A DNA stretch of 16,090 nucleotides from Endomicrobium sp. (GCA_031264895.1 JAISDI010000213.1:1-16090); one strand, 5' to 3'; shown: positions 7,040 to 14,376, numbered from the stretch's first letter. Made by a program: numbers and translations. Notes: a model not told the origin generated them from the sequence alone.

Positions 7040-8290
7040 TTAATACTTTAAATTACTATAAATCGGAAATGCTTTACAAAGCGCTGACATTTCGGTTTTG
7101 ATTTCGTTTAGGATTTTTTCATCATTTACATTTTTCAGCGCTTTTACTATGGCTTCGCCTATTTTTACCATTTCAGGTTCTTTCATTCCTCTTGTCGTTA
7201 CGGCAGGCGCGCCTATTCTTATTCCTGAAGTTATAGTCGGTTTTTCTGGGTCGTATGGAATGCCGTTTTTGTTTAAAGTTATTCCGGCTTTTTCCAAAAT
7301 TTCCTGAGCATCTTTACCTTTTACGTTTAGAGGCCTTAAATCTACCAGAAACACGTGCGAGTCCGTTCCGCCGGAAACTATGCGCAGACCGCCTTTTTCC
7401 AAAATTTCGGCCAGCTTTTTTGTGTTTGCCAAAACCTGTTTTTGATATTCTTTAAATTCAGGTTTTAAAGCTTCTCCGAAAGCAACGGCTTTTGCGGCAA
7501 TAACGTGCATTAAAGGCCCGCCCTGTTCGCCCGGAAAAACCGCAGAATTGAATTTTTTTGCAAGTTCTTCGCTGTTTGTCAAAATCATTCCGCCGCGCGG
7601 GCCGCGAAGCGTTTTGTGCGTGGTAGTGGTTACAACGTCCGCATATTCTATAGGGGAAGGATAAACTCCGGCGGCAATCAAGCCTGCATAATGAGCCATA
7701 TCGCACATATGGTATGCGCCGACACTTTTTGCTATTTCGCCTATCCTTTTCCAATCCCAGATTCTTGAATACGCGCTTGCTCCGCTTATGATAAGTTTAG
7801 GTTTATTTTCTTTAGCGAGTTTTTCCATTTCGTCATAATCTACATATTCGGTTTCTTTGTAGACATTATACGCAACTATATTGAACCATTTCCCAGAGAC
7901 ATTGAAAGGGTTGCCGTGCGTCAAATGTCCGCCGTGCGACAAATTTAAACCCATTATCGTATCGCCGGGTTTTAAAAGCGCCAGAAGAACGGCAAAGTTT
8001 GCCTGCGCGCCGGAATGCGGCTGAACATTGGCAAATTTCACATTAAAAAGTTTTTTCGCTCTTTCTATTGCAACAGTTTCTGCCATGTCGACAATTTCAC
8101 AGCCGCCATAATATCTTTTTCCGGGATAACCTTCGGCATATTTGTTTGTAAGGCACGATCCCTGCGCTTCCATGACCGCTTGCGAAACTATGTTTTCCGA
8201 AGCTATAAGCTCTATTGTATCTTTCTGCCTTTCAAGCTCTTTTGACAGAATAGAATGAATTTCGCCGTCATACTTTTTTAAATTTTCCAT
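7040..8290 (-). CDS. glyA: Serine hydroxymethyltransferase
   Basis: GlyA is the PLP enzyme that converts serine and tetrahydrofolate to glycine and methylene-tetrahydrofolate, the main one-carbon supply of the cell. The protein is 416 residues, the normal length. Motifs include LIASENIVS (28-36), YAEGYPGKRYYGG (51-63), QPHSGAQAN (90-98), CDMAHYAGLIAAG (196-208) and TTTTHKTLRGPRGG (221-234), where Lys226 forms the internal aldimine with PLP. I chose the ATG at 8288-8290 because AAGGGAG lies 9 nt upstream. An ATG three codons earlier directly touches that ribosome site and is unlikely. It is the last gene before the terminator and follows the broken YhcG gene by about 45 bp. No promoter of its own stands out. 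Confidence 0.97.
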   Translation of the reverse strand: MENLKKYDGEIHSILSKELERQKDTIELIASENIVSQAVMEAQGSCLTNKYAEGYPGKRYYGGCEIVDMAETVAIERAKKLFNVKFANVQPHSGAQANFAVLLALLKPGDTIMGLNLSHGGHLTHGNPFNVSGKWFNIVAYNVYKETEYVDYDEMEKLAKENKPKLIISGASAYSRIWDWKRIGEIAKSVGAYHMCDMAHYAGLIAAGVYPSPIEYADVVTTTTHKTLRGPRGGMILTNSEELAKKFNSAVFPGEQGGPLMHVIAAKAVAFGEALKPEFKEYQKQVLANTKKLAEILEKGGLRIVSGGTDSHVFLVDLRPLNVKGKDAQEILEKAGITLNKNGIPYDPEKPTITSGIRIGAPAVTTRGMKEPEMVKIGEAIVKALKNVNDEKILNEIKTEMSALCKAFPIYSNLKY

Positions 8291-8334
8291 TTTTAGCATC
8301 TCCCTTTTTAACAATAAAGTTTTCAACTTTGTTT

Positions 8335-8773
8335 TTATTTTTTTAACTCTTCTTTTATCATCTTTTTAAGTTTCTGCTGCGGCAATTGAAGCTCATAATC
8401 CGCAACGCCGATAGGCTTAAATTAAAATATTATGCCGCCAAGGCAAAACTGCAACTTTGCGTTGCAGTTTTTCATCGGAAGCGGCATAAAACTCATAAAA
8501 AAGTTTCATATTCCATAAATTTCTGGGCGAAAATCCTTTAAGATTCGGGAACTCATTTTTTATATCTACAGCAAGCCTTTCTACAACGCTTGCGCCATAA
8601 CCTTTTTCCGATCCTTCACATGAAAGATTACGACCTATATTCCAGTACATATCCAGCATTGTCGCATTAACGCGGCGGGCAACGGCAATATGCGCGGATT
8701 TTATTTCCGTAATAACTTGTTTTAATATAACCGAATAATCTGAATTTTTAGTCTTTTTTGCAAGTTTTGACAT
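8335..8773 (-). pseudogene. Internally deleted YhcG-type (DUF1016) PDDEXK nuclease gene
   Basis: Bases 8417-8773 encode 118 residues matching the N-terminal DUF1016 domain of YhcG-type proteins: the MYWNIGRNL helix, GYGASVVERLAVDI, FSPRNLWNMKLFYEFY and LPWRHNILI, then a stop. In the family, PW-HN-L is normally followed by well over 150 more residues, including the PDDEXK nuclease core. Directly downstream, one frame over, bases 8335 to about 8424 read KPIGVADYELQLPQ then KKMIKEELKK and stop, which is the family's usual C-terminal tail. The middle of the gene, with all catalytic residues, has therefore been deleted and the tail joined out of frame near 8417-8425. The N-terminal piece could still be translated, since an AGAGA precedes its ATG. 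It begins 20 bp after the HerA-like gene ends. Confidence 0.85.
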
Positions 8774-8793
8774 TTAATTCTCTTTGTATAAAT

Positions 8794-10422
8794 TTATTTA
8801 TTCGCGCTTAATAAAGGCGTATTGTAAACCGGAGGGTTGTCCGGCTTGTCAAGTTTTAAAAGTAAAGGCATCGGGAAATCAACGCCAATGAACAAAGCTT
8901 CGCCTTCGCCCAAAGCAGGCAAAAATGATAACATATTTTTTCCCGCTGATGAAGCGGCATTTTCAATTACTTTTTTGTCCCGCTCGTTTATGAGCCTGTG
9001 AACTATAAAAGAACCTATCTGGCTCAATGTGCCTTCCGGAATGTCTCTGGGCATTTGCGTCGCCAGACACAAAAACAGGCCGTATTTTCTGCATTCTTTA
9101 GCGATCAAATCAAAAGCGTCAAGAGGCTGGTTTTCAAAACGTTCGTCCGTAACGTTTTTGTTCATAAACTGATGCGCTTCGTCAACGACAAGCAGAACCG
9201 GAGAACCTTTGAAACATTTGTTGCGCGCCTTGTTAAGCAGATAAGAACCTATCGCATTTGCCGTAATTTCTTTGGCGCAAAAAAGAGACGAAACGTTTTC
9301 AAGGCTGATCCTCAATATTTTTTCAACGTTGTCTGCGGTAAAATTTTCTATGGCGTCTATAACGGAAACGCGGTTTTGCGCAGTTGTTTTGAATCCGAAC
9401 AATTTATTAAAAACGTCCGTATTGATCAAATTTACTATCCTGTTTACCAAAGAGGCCTGTTTGTCGTAAAGTTTTGTGTCAGCCGCTCCCCATCCTTCCG
9501 GAAAATATGATACGCATTCTTCTTTTATCTGCGGCACAAGATAATTGACGTCAAAATTACAGGTATTGTCTTCTATTTCCGTAACGTGTTCTTCGTAAAC
9601 GGCATTATATTCTTTTCTTTGCTGGTAAGCTTTTTTAAACGTTCCCGTTTTTCCGGACAAACGCATAATTTTAAGAGAGCGGACGGCTTCAAGCAAAACC
9701 GACTTTTGCGATTCTCCACCGGGTCTTAAAAGAATAAACAAGTCTGAAATTGAAAGTTTTTGATAAGGAAAATAAGAATCTTCACCGAGAACGACAGTTG
9801 TGGATTTTATCGCGCCGTATTCGCCGGTCGCGTCAAACAGAATAATCCTGTTTTTTGTTTTTGATATGACCGATTCCATAAGCTTAGAAACTGTCCAGCT
9901 TTTCCCGCCGCCCGTAGTTCCTACGACGGCGCAATGTCTTTGAAATAAAGCGTTCAAAGAAACATTACATACGGCATTGCCTGAAACAAGTTTTCCCAAA
10001 GAGGCATAAATGTCCCCTTCTTTATCTTTAGCGCCGAATTTTTTTATATATTTTTCGATTTGTTCATCGCGACAGAAATAAACTTTCGCGCCGACGGCAG
10101 GATAAGCAAAAACCGTTTTATGCGCTTTGTCCGGATCCGTAATGTCAAACACAAGCAACAGCTCGGCTTTACCTAAAAGCTGTAAATCATCATGTTCCGA
10201 TTTTATTGTTTTATTGCTCCCGTCGCACAAATTCGTTTCAATAAGGCGCGCGAGAAAACCGCGTTCTTTGCTTTCAATGACAATAAAATCGCCGACGTTT
10301 ACGCCGTTTTTGTCCCCGCGTTTTTTTGAAATGAGTTTAGACGAAGGAAAATATATTCCGGCATACTGCGGATTTATCTCATGCACATAGCCTAAAAAAT
10401 TTTCTTCGCTAAAAAGTTCCAT
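8794..10422 (-). CDS. HerA-like DNA translocase ATPase (HAS barrel + DUF87)
   Basis: A 542-residue hexameric-type ATPase of the HerA/FtsK superfamily. Residues about 5-115 fit the N-terminal HAS barrel domain. Walker A is VVGTTGGGKSW (GTTGGGKS at 168-175), FDATGEYG is at 196-203, Walker B is PVLLVVDEAHQFM (408-420), and the sensor/arginine-finger part is LATQMPRDIPEGTLSQIGSF then IVHRL (453-477). HerA proteins pump or unwind double-stranded DNA, usually with a nuclease such as NurA in repair, or with SIR2 or nuclease partners in phage defence. No NurA-like or SIR2-like gene is in the window. The only nuclease relative is the deleted YhcG gene just downstream. The ATG has AGGAT upstream and starts 8 bp after the TsaC gene. 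Confidence 0.88.
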   Translation of the reverse strand: MELFSEENFLGYVHEINPQYAGIYFPSSKLISKKRGDKNGVNVGDFIVIESKERGFLARLIETNLCDGSNKTIKSEHDDLQLLGKAELLLVFDITDPDKAHKTVFAYPAVGAKVYFCRDEQIEKYIKKFGAKDKEGDIYASLGKLVSGNAVCNVSLNALFQRHCAVVGTTGGGKSWTVSKLMESVISKTKNRIILFDATGEYGAIKSTTVVLGEDSYFPYQKLSISDLFILLRPGGESQKSVLLEAVRSLKIMRLSGKTGTFKKAYQQRKEYNAVYEEHVTEIEDNTCNFDVNYLVPQIKEECVSYFPEGWGAADTKLYDKQASLVNRIVNLINTDVFNKLFGFKTTAQNRVSVIDAIENFTADNVEKILRISLENVSSLFCAKEITANAIGSYLLNKARNKCFKGSPVLLVVDEAHQFMNKNVTDERFENQPLDAFDLIAKECRKYGLFLCLATQMPRDIPEGTLSQIGSFIVHRLINERDKKVIENAASSAGKNMLSFLPALGEGEALFIGVDFPMPLLLKLDKPDNPPVYNTPLLSANK

Positions 10423-10430
10423 TTTCCATC

Positions 10431-11039
10431 CTATATATATTTTAGAATTTCATTTGTGTCAAGACAGCCTTTGCGTATGATCACATACGGAAATTTTACC
10501 ATATCTATTACGGTGGATTCAAAAGAAAATTTGCATTTTCCGCCGTCAACGATAATGTCGGCAGCCGCGTCAAATTGAAGCGTTTCTTCAAAAGTTTTTG
10601 CACTTTTTTTATTTGAAATGTTGACCGAAGTAGTCATAACGGGTTTGCCGGTTTCTTTTAAAAATTTCAGCATGAACCCGTCATCGGGTATTCTGACACC
10701 AAGATTGTCTCTGCCGCCGGATAGGATTTTGCCGGTAGGCGTGGTAGGAAAAATTAAAGTAAGTCTTCCCGGCCAAAATTTTTCTGCGATCATTAAAGCC
10801 TTTTGCGGTATTTCAACCAAAATCCGCGCGCTTTCAATGTCGGGCGTCATCACGACCAAAGGTTTTTTGAAATTTCTGCCTTTGATTTTGTATATCTTTT
10901 TCTGCGCTTCGATATTAAAAGCGTCAACGGCAAAACCGTAAACCGTTTCGGTAGGCACAACAGCCACTCCGCCGCTTTTAACAATTTCCGCCGCTTTTTT
11001 ATGAGCGTTTTTATCTTTATGAGATATTTTTATGGCCAT
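10431..11039 (-). CDS. tsaC: L-threonylcarbamoyladenylate synthase (TsaC/Sua5/YrdC)
   Basis: Makes threonylcarbamoyl-AMP from threonine, bicarbonate and ATP, the first step of the universal t6A37 modification of ANN-decoding tRNAs. The 202 residues are one YrdC domain without the extra Sua5 C-terminal domain. Motifs are VVPTETVYGFAVDA (27-40), KIKGRNFKKPL (51-61), WPGRLTLIF (89-97), LGVRIPDD (113-120), TTSVNIS (136-142) and FESTVID further on. In WPGRLT an Arg replaces the common Pro. No ribosome site is visible before the ATG. The repeat element at 11051-11267 ends only 11 bp upstream and may have separated the gene from one. The symbol tsaC is by domain layout. Confidence 0.94.
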   Translation of the reverse strand: MAIKISHKDKNAHKKAAEIVKSGGVAVVPTETVYGFAVDAFNIEAQKKIYKIKGRNFKKPLVVMTPDIESARILVEIPQKALMIAEKFWPGRLTLIFPTTPTGKILSGGRDNLGVRIPDDGFMLKFLKETGKPVMTTSVNISNKKSAKTFEETLQFDAAADIIVDGGKCKFSFESTVIDMVKFPYVIIRKGCLDTNEILKYI

Positions 11040-11050
11040 TTTATTAAAAA

Positions 11051-11267
11051 TAATTAGTAGTTAGTAATGAGTAATTAGTAATTAACGGCAAGTCCTTGCA
11101 GGAGACAGGTTCTGCTGCACTAATTCAGGCGAAAGCCGGAATAATACACACCTACGATTGTTGACAACAACGCCCGCTGTTTAAACACCTCAAAATATTT
11201 CTGCCGGAAATCACATTTTTTGTCTTTTGCCGTTAATTACTAATTACTAACTACTCATTACTAATTA
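11051..11267. mobile_element. Heptad inverted-repeat element A (217 bp, MITE-like, no ORF)
   Basis: The ends are arms built from five tandem 7-bp units, followed by CGGCAA. With A = TAATTAG, B = TAGTTAG, C = TAATGAG and D = TAATTAA, the left arm (11051-11091) reads A-B-C-A-D-CGGCAA. The right arm (11227-11267), reverse-complemented, reads A-C-B-A-D-CGGCAA. The arms match at 37 of 41 bases, and all four mismatches come from the swap of units B and C. The roughly 135-bp core is non-coding and holds a GGC-GAAA-GCC hairpin (11128-11137), TCCT-TGC-AGGA (11093-11103) and the palindrome TTGTTGACAACAA (11158-11170). It fills the gap between argJ and tsaC. I see no certain target-site duplication. Whether it moved or was moved is inference. 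Confidence 0.75.
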
Positions 11268-12461
11268 ACTCCTGTAGTCTCCGTTAATTTTTACGTAATC
11301 ATACGAAAAATCGCATGTATAATATTTTGAGCTTTCCTTACCCGATTTTAAATCTATGACAACTTTAATTTCTTTTTTTTGCAGCGCTTTTTTCGCTTTA
11401 CTTTCAGGAAAAGTTACCGCCATTCCGTTTCTTGAAGTTAAAAAACCGCCCATATAAATGTCCGTTTTTTCGGGGTCAAACTCTACCCCTGCTCTTCCGG
11501 CGGCGGCGATCACCCTTCCCCAGTTTGCGTCCGCGCCAAAAACCGCAGTTTTGAACAGCGGCGACGAAGCCACAGTTGAAGCTATGGCTTTGGCATCGCT
11601 TTTTGTTTTTGCGCCGCGCACTTCTATTTCGATAAATTTTGTCGCTCCTTCGCCGTCTTTTGCTATTTGTTTGGCAAGCGATAAAGTTACCTCGTCTAAA
11701 GCTTTTGCGAATTTTTTTAAATCTGCGGACGATAATTTTCCTGTCTTACTTTGTCCGTTGGCAAGAATTATTAAAGTGTCGTTTGTCGAAGTGTCGCCGT
11801 CAACGCTGACGCAGTTATACGATTGCTGCGCCGAAGACTCTAAAAGTTTTTGAAGAGTTTTTGAATCTATTTCAGCGTCCGTCATGATAAAAGAAAGCAT
11901 TGTGGCGTGAAGTCCCTGCATGTTCGGGTGAATCATTCCCGCGCCTTTAACACAGCCCCATATTGTAATTTCACCTTTTGCGGTTTTTATTTTTTTAAAC
12001 GCCTTTTTTATAAATGTGTCTGTAGTCATTATTGCCAAAACGGATTCCTCTTCATTTTTCTTTGAAGAGCCTAATGCGTTTTTTAGCTTTTTAATGCCGC
12101 TTTTAAAAGCGTTCATATTCAGATATTGGCCGATAACTCCGGTTGAAGCGCATAATACGGAATTTTTTTGAAGATCAAACTCTTTCTCCGTTTCCGAGCA
12201 TACTGAGAGCGCGTCGGTTTTTCCTTTTTTTCCGGTACATGCGTTTGCGCATCCGGAATTTGCAATAATTGCAGAAATTTTTCCGCCTTTTTTCATTTTT
12301 TCAATATCAATAAGAACAGGCGCGGCTTTTGTAACGCTTTTGGTAAACATTCCCGCAGCCGAAGCCGGAACTTCTGAAATAAATAAGGCTAAATCTTTCT
12401 TACCTTCTTTTTTATGCAGTCCGCAGCGTATGCCGCCTGCCTTAAACCCTTTTGGAAACAT
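11265..12461 (-). CDS. argJ: Bifunctional ornithine acetyltransferase / N-acetylglutamate synthase ArgJ
   Basis: ArgJ moves the acetyl group from N-acetylornithine to glutamate in the recycling arginine pathway, and some members also use acetyl-CoA. The precursor cuts itself before a threonine into alpha and beta chains. Here that Thr is residue 187 (ATMLSF). STGVIG (106-111) provides the oxyanion-hole Thr-Gly, and SVDGDTSTND (219-228) and AVFGADANWGR are also typical. It is 398 residues, normal length, ending in the expected NGDYRS. Between HPNM and ATML, which are usually contiguous, there are four extra residues, QGLH. The ATG has AGGAG 9 nt upstream. The stop TAA is the first three bases of the terminal unit of repeat element A. 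argC lies two genes upstream. Confidence 0.96.
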   Translation of the reverse strand: MFPKGFKAGGIRCGLHKKEGKKDLALFISEVPASAAGMFTKSVTKAAPVLIDIEKMKKGGKISAIIANSGCANACTGKKGKTDALSVCSETEKEFDLQKNSVLCASTGVIGQYLNMNAFKSGIKKLKNALGSSKKNEEESVLAIMTTDTFIKKAFKKIKTAKGEITIWGCVKGAGMIHPNMQGLHATMLSFIMTDAEIDSKTLQKLLESSAQQSYNCVSVDGDTSTNDTLIILANGQSKTGKLSSADLKKFAKALDEVTLSLAKQIAKDGEGATKFIEIEVRGAKTKSDAKAIASTVASSPLFKTAVFGADANWGRVIAAAGRAGVEFDPEKTDIYMGGFLTSRNGMAVTFPESKAKKALQKKEIKVVIDLKSGKESSKYYTCDFSYDYVKINGDYRS

Positions 12462-12492
12462 CTATTTTTCTCCTAAACAATATCGTTCTTTT

Positions 12493-13209
12493 TTATTTTA
12501 ACCCGAAAAAGCCAAGTATTTTATCTTTATAACTTAACACAGTTTGTTTTACTACATTGAATACTCTTCTTTCCGCAGCAATTCTTTCTGCTTCTGCGGC
12601 GGCCTCTGCGGCTGCTTTCTCGGCTGCAAGCCTTGCAGCTTCTGCAGCTTCCGCTGCTTCTGCGGCGGCTTTTGCTTTTGCCTCTTCTTCAGCCAATCTT
12701 GCAGCTTCTGCGGCGGCTGCTTTTGCTTTTCTTTCTGCTTCTGCTGCTGCATGCTTTTTAGCTACAGCGGCGGCATCGGCTTTCTTTTTGGCAGTTACCA
12801 CAGTACTTTTTTGTTCTGTAAGCTTTTGTTTTGCCGAAGCAATCAGTTCATCTATTTTTGAGCCTTTATATGCCGTTTCTTTTGAAGCTTCAAACCATTT
12901 TATTGCTTTTTCATAATCGCGTTTGACCGCGCTGTTGCCTTTATAATAAAGGTTGCCAAGCGTATACTGCGCTCTGCCATAACCGTTTTCAGCAGATTTA
13001 TTAAGCCACAGTAAAGCGTTTTCCATATCCTTCTTATAAGTGTAAACCATGCTAAGCTCAAACTGTGCGCCTCTGTCCCCCCTCTGCGCATCAGCCGTTA
13101 AGTCCGCAACGTCTTCCGGAGAGTTCGGGTTGACCGATTTTTTTTGAGCAAAAGAAAAACCTGAAAAAAATACAAAAATCGCAATAACAACAAAAATTTT
13201 TTTTCTCAT
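12493..13209 (-). CDS. Secreted Sel1-repeat protein with Ala-rich coiled coil
   Basis: A 238-residue protein I cannot assign to a named family. Residues 1-21 form a signal peptide with likely cleavage after FSFA. Residues about 38-115 contain Sel1/TPR-like repeats (GAQFELSMVY and GRAQYTLGNLYYKG with DYEKAIKWFEAS). Residues about 138-215 are almost entirely Ala, Lys, Glu and Arg, a long TolA-like helical or coiled-coil rod. The end (216-238) is a short amphipathic helix, FNVVKQTVLSYKDK then ILGFFGLK. It should act in the periplasm or at the envelope. The ATG has AAGGAA 7 nt upstream. It sits between argC and argJ, an unexpected neighbour. The DNA of the rod is low-complexity GCN-rich and therefore prone to length change. 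The function is unknown. Confidence 0.83.
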   Translation of the reverse strand: MRKKIFVVIAIFVFFSGFSFAQKKSVNPNSPEDVADLTADAQRGDRGAQFELSMVYTYKKDMENALLWLNKSAENGYGRAQYTLGNLYYKGNSAVKRDYEKAIKWFEASKETAYKGSKIDELIASAKQKLTEQKSTVVTAKKKADAAAVAKKHAAAEAERKAKAAAAEAARLAEEEAKAKAAAEAAEAAEAARLAAEKAAAEAAAEAERIAAERRVFNVVKQTVLSYKDKILGFFGLK

Positions 13210-13237
13210 TTTTTATTCCTTTATGCTTGCTGAGCGG

Positions 13238-13354
13238 TAATTATTAATTAGTAGTTAGTAATAATGCGCAAGACTATGTTTGCGTAAGCAAACCTCTTAT
13301 TTGCGCGCGTAAGCGCTCCTAAATTACTAATTACTCATTACTAATTACTAATTA
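13238..13354. mobile_element. Heptad inverted-repeat element B (117 bp, MITE-like, no ORF)
   Basis: A smaller relative of the element between argJ and tsaC. The left arm (13238-13265) reads TAATTAT-TAATTAG, then TAGTTAG-TAATAAT. The right arm (13320-13354), reverse-complemented, reads TAATTAG-TAATTAG, then TAATGAG-TAATTAG, then TAATTTA. The core is different from element A and has two perfect hairpins with the same tetraloop: GTTTGC-GTAA-GCAAAC (13278-13293) and GCGC-GTAA-GCGC (13305-13316). On the plus strand these are GNRA-type loops. The outermost right unit contains the stop codon of argC. The other end lies 28 bp before the Sel1-protein gene. Confidence 0.72.
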
Positions 13355-14376
13355 AACTGCAATGCCTCAGTTTCCGGCAGGCCGAACATTATGTTCATGT
13401 TTTGTACTGCTTGTCCGCCGGAGCCTTTTGTCAAATTGTCTATTACCGAAATTATTATAAGAGTGTTTGTGCGTTCGTCAACTTTTAATGATATTTCACA
13501 CAAATTAGTATTTTCTACGTCTTTTATGCCGGGCATAACGTTTTCGTCAAAAACTTTTACAAAAGGTTTGTCTTTATAAAAATTTTTATAGATTTCGATA
13601 ATTTCAGGAGTTTTTATGTCTTTTTTCAGTTTTACGTAAATTGTCGACAGCATTCCCCTTTCTACCGGAATAATGTGCGGCGTGAAAGTAAGCGTTACTT
13701 TTTCTCCGTAGAGTTTGCCGAGTTCCTGTTCAATTTCCGGTATATGCCTGTGAGCGCCGGCTATTTTGTAAGCCCTGAAATTCGGGTGTTCGTTTGCAAA
13801 ATATTCCAGCGAAGCTTTTCTTCCCGCGCCTGAAATACCGCTTTTTGCGTCAACTATTATTGCGCTCATATCGGCTAAATTGTTTTTTATTGCCGGCGCG
13901 CAGCCTAAAATAACAGTCGTGGGATAACAGCCCGGATTTGCGACAAGCTTTGCTTGTTTTATTAAAGGTTCGTTAAGTTCGGGCAGTCCGTAAACGGCTT
14001 TGTTTATGCAGTCTTTTGCCGTATGACTTACCTTGTACCATTTTTCGTAAACATCGGCATCATTTATCCTAAAGTCCGCCGACAAATCTATTACCTTGAC
14101 GCCCGCGTCCAAAAGTTTAGGCACAATTTCAAACGACAGGGAATGAGGCAGCGCAAGAAATACCGCGTCGCAGCCGGATTTTATTTTGTTTATATCCAAA
14201 CCTTCAACTTTCAAGTTCAAATTCGCAAAATGCGGATAAATATCTTTTAAATCTCTTGTTTTTGATGAACTCCTGCCGTAAAGTCCCGTTATCCGCACAT
14301 TCGGATGTTTTGAAAGTATTTTTAAAAGTTCCTCGCCGGTATATCCGGTTATTCCTACGATTGCAACTCTAATCAT
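13348..14376 (-). CDS. argC: N-acetyl-gamma-glutamyl-phosphate reductase ArgC
   Basis: ArgC is the NADPH-dependent enzyme that reduces N-acetylglutamyl phosphate to the semialdehyde in arginine synthesis. The N-terminal Rossmann motif is VGITGYTGEELLKIL (7-21). The catalytic Cys150 is in VANPGCYPTT, the GISGAGRKAS loop is at 180-189, and the conserved HRHIPEIEQEL begins at His209. I chose the ATG at 14374-14376 because GGAGG lies 7 nt upstream. It overlaps the rsmI stop by 8 bp, so the two are coupled. A longer frame would start inside rsmI. At 342 residues the protein ends in GLPETEALQFN. Family members usually run a few residues further, and here the last codon and stop fall inside the terminal 7-mer of a repeat element, so the natural end may have been replaced. 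Confidence 0.96.
   Translation of the reverse strand: MIRVAIVGITGYTGEELLKILSKHPNVRITGLYGRSSSKTRDLKDIYPHFANLNLKVEGLDINKIKSGCDAVFLALPHSLSFEIVPKLLDAGVKVIDLSADFRINDADVYEKWYKVSHTAKDCINKAVYGLPELNEPLIKQAKLVANPGCYPTTVILGCAPAIKNNLADMSAIIVDAKSGISGAGRKASLEYFANEHPNFRAYKIAGAHRHIPEIEQELGKLYGEKVTLTFTPHIIPVERGMLSTIYVKLKKDIKTPEIIEIYKNFYKDKPFVKVFDENVMPGIKDVENTNLCEISLKVDERTNTLIIISVIDNLTKGSGGQAVQNMNIMFGLPETEALQFN

Noticed and set aside
7458..7754. Arg/Cys-rich minus-strand frame inside glyA
   Set aside because: It is a shifted frame of the conserved PLP-lysine region of glyA with no independent signal.
8998..9510. 170-codon plus-strand open frame inside the HerA-like gene
   Set aside because: It lies antisense to a clearly conserved ATPase, its composition is rich in Arg, Phe and Val as expected of a shadow frame, and no motif is visible.
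11051..11267. CRISPR-like array
   Set aside because: The 7-bp units are directly adjacent with no spacers and occur in inverted arms, which does not fit CRISPR.
12557..12916. Long plus-strand open frame, Ala/Ser-rich
   Set aside because: It is the complement of the GCN-rich rod of the Sel1-repeat protein. Low-complexity codons keep all frames open, and it has no ribosome site.
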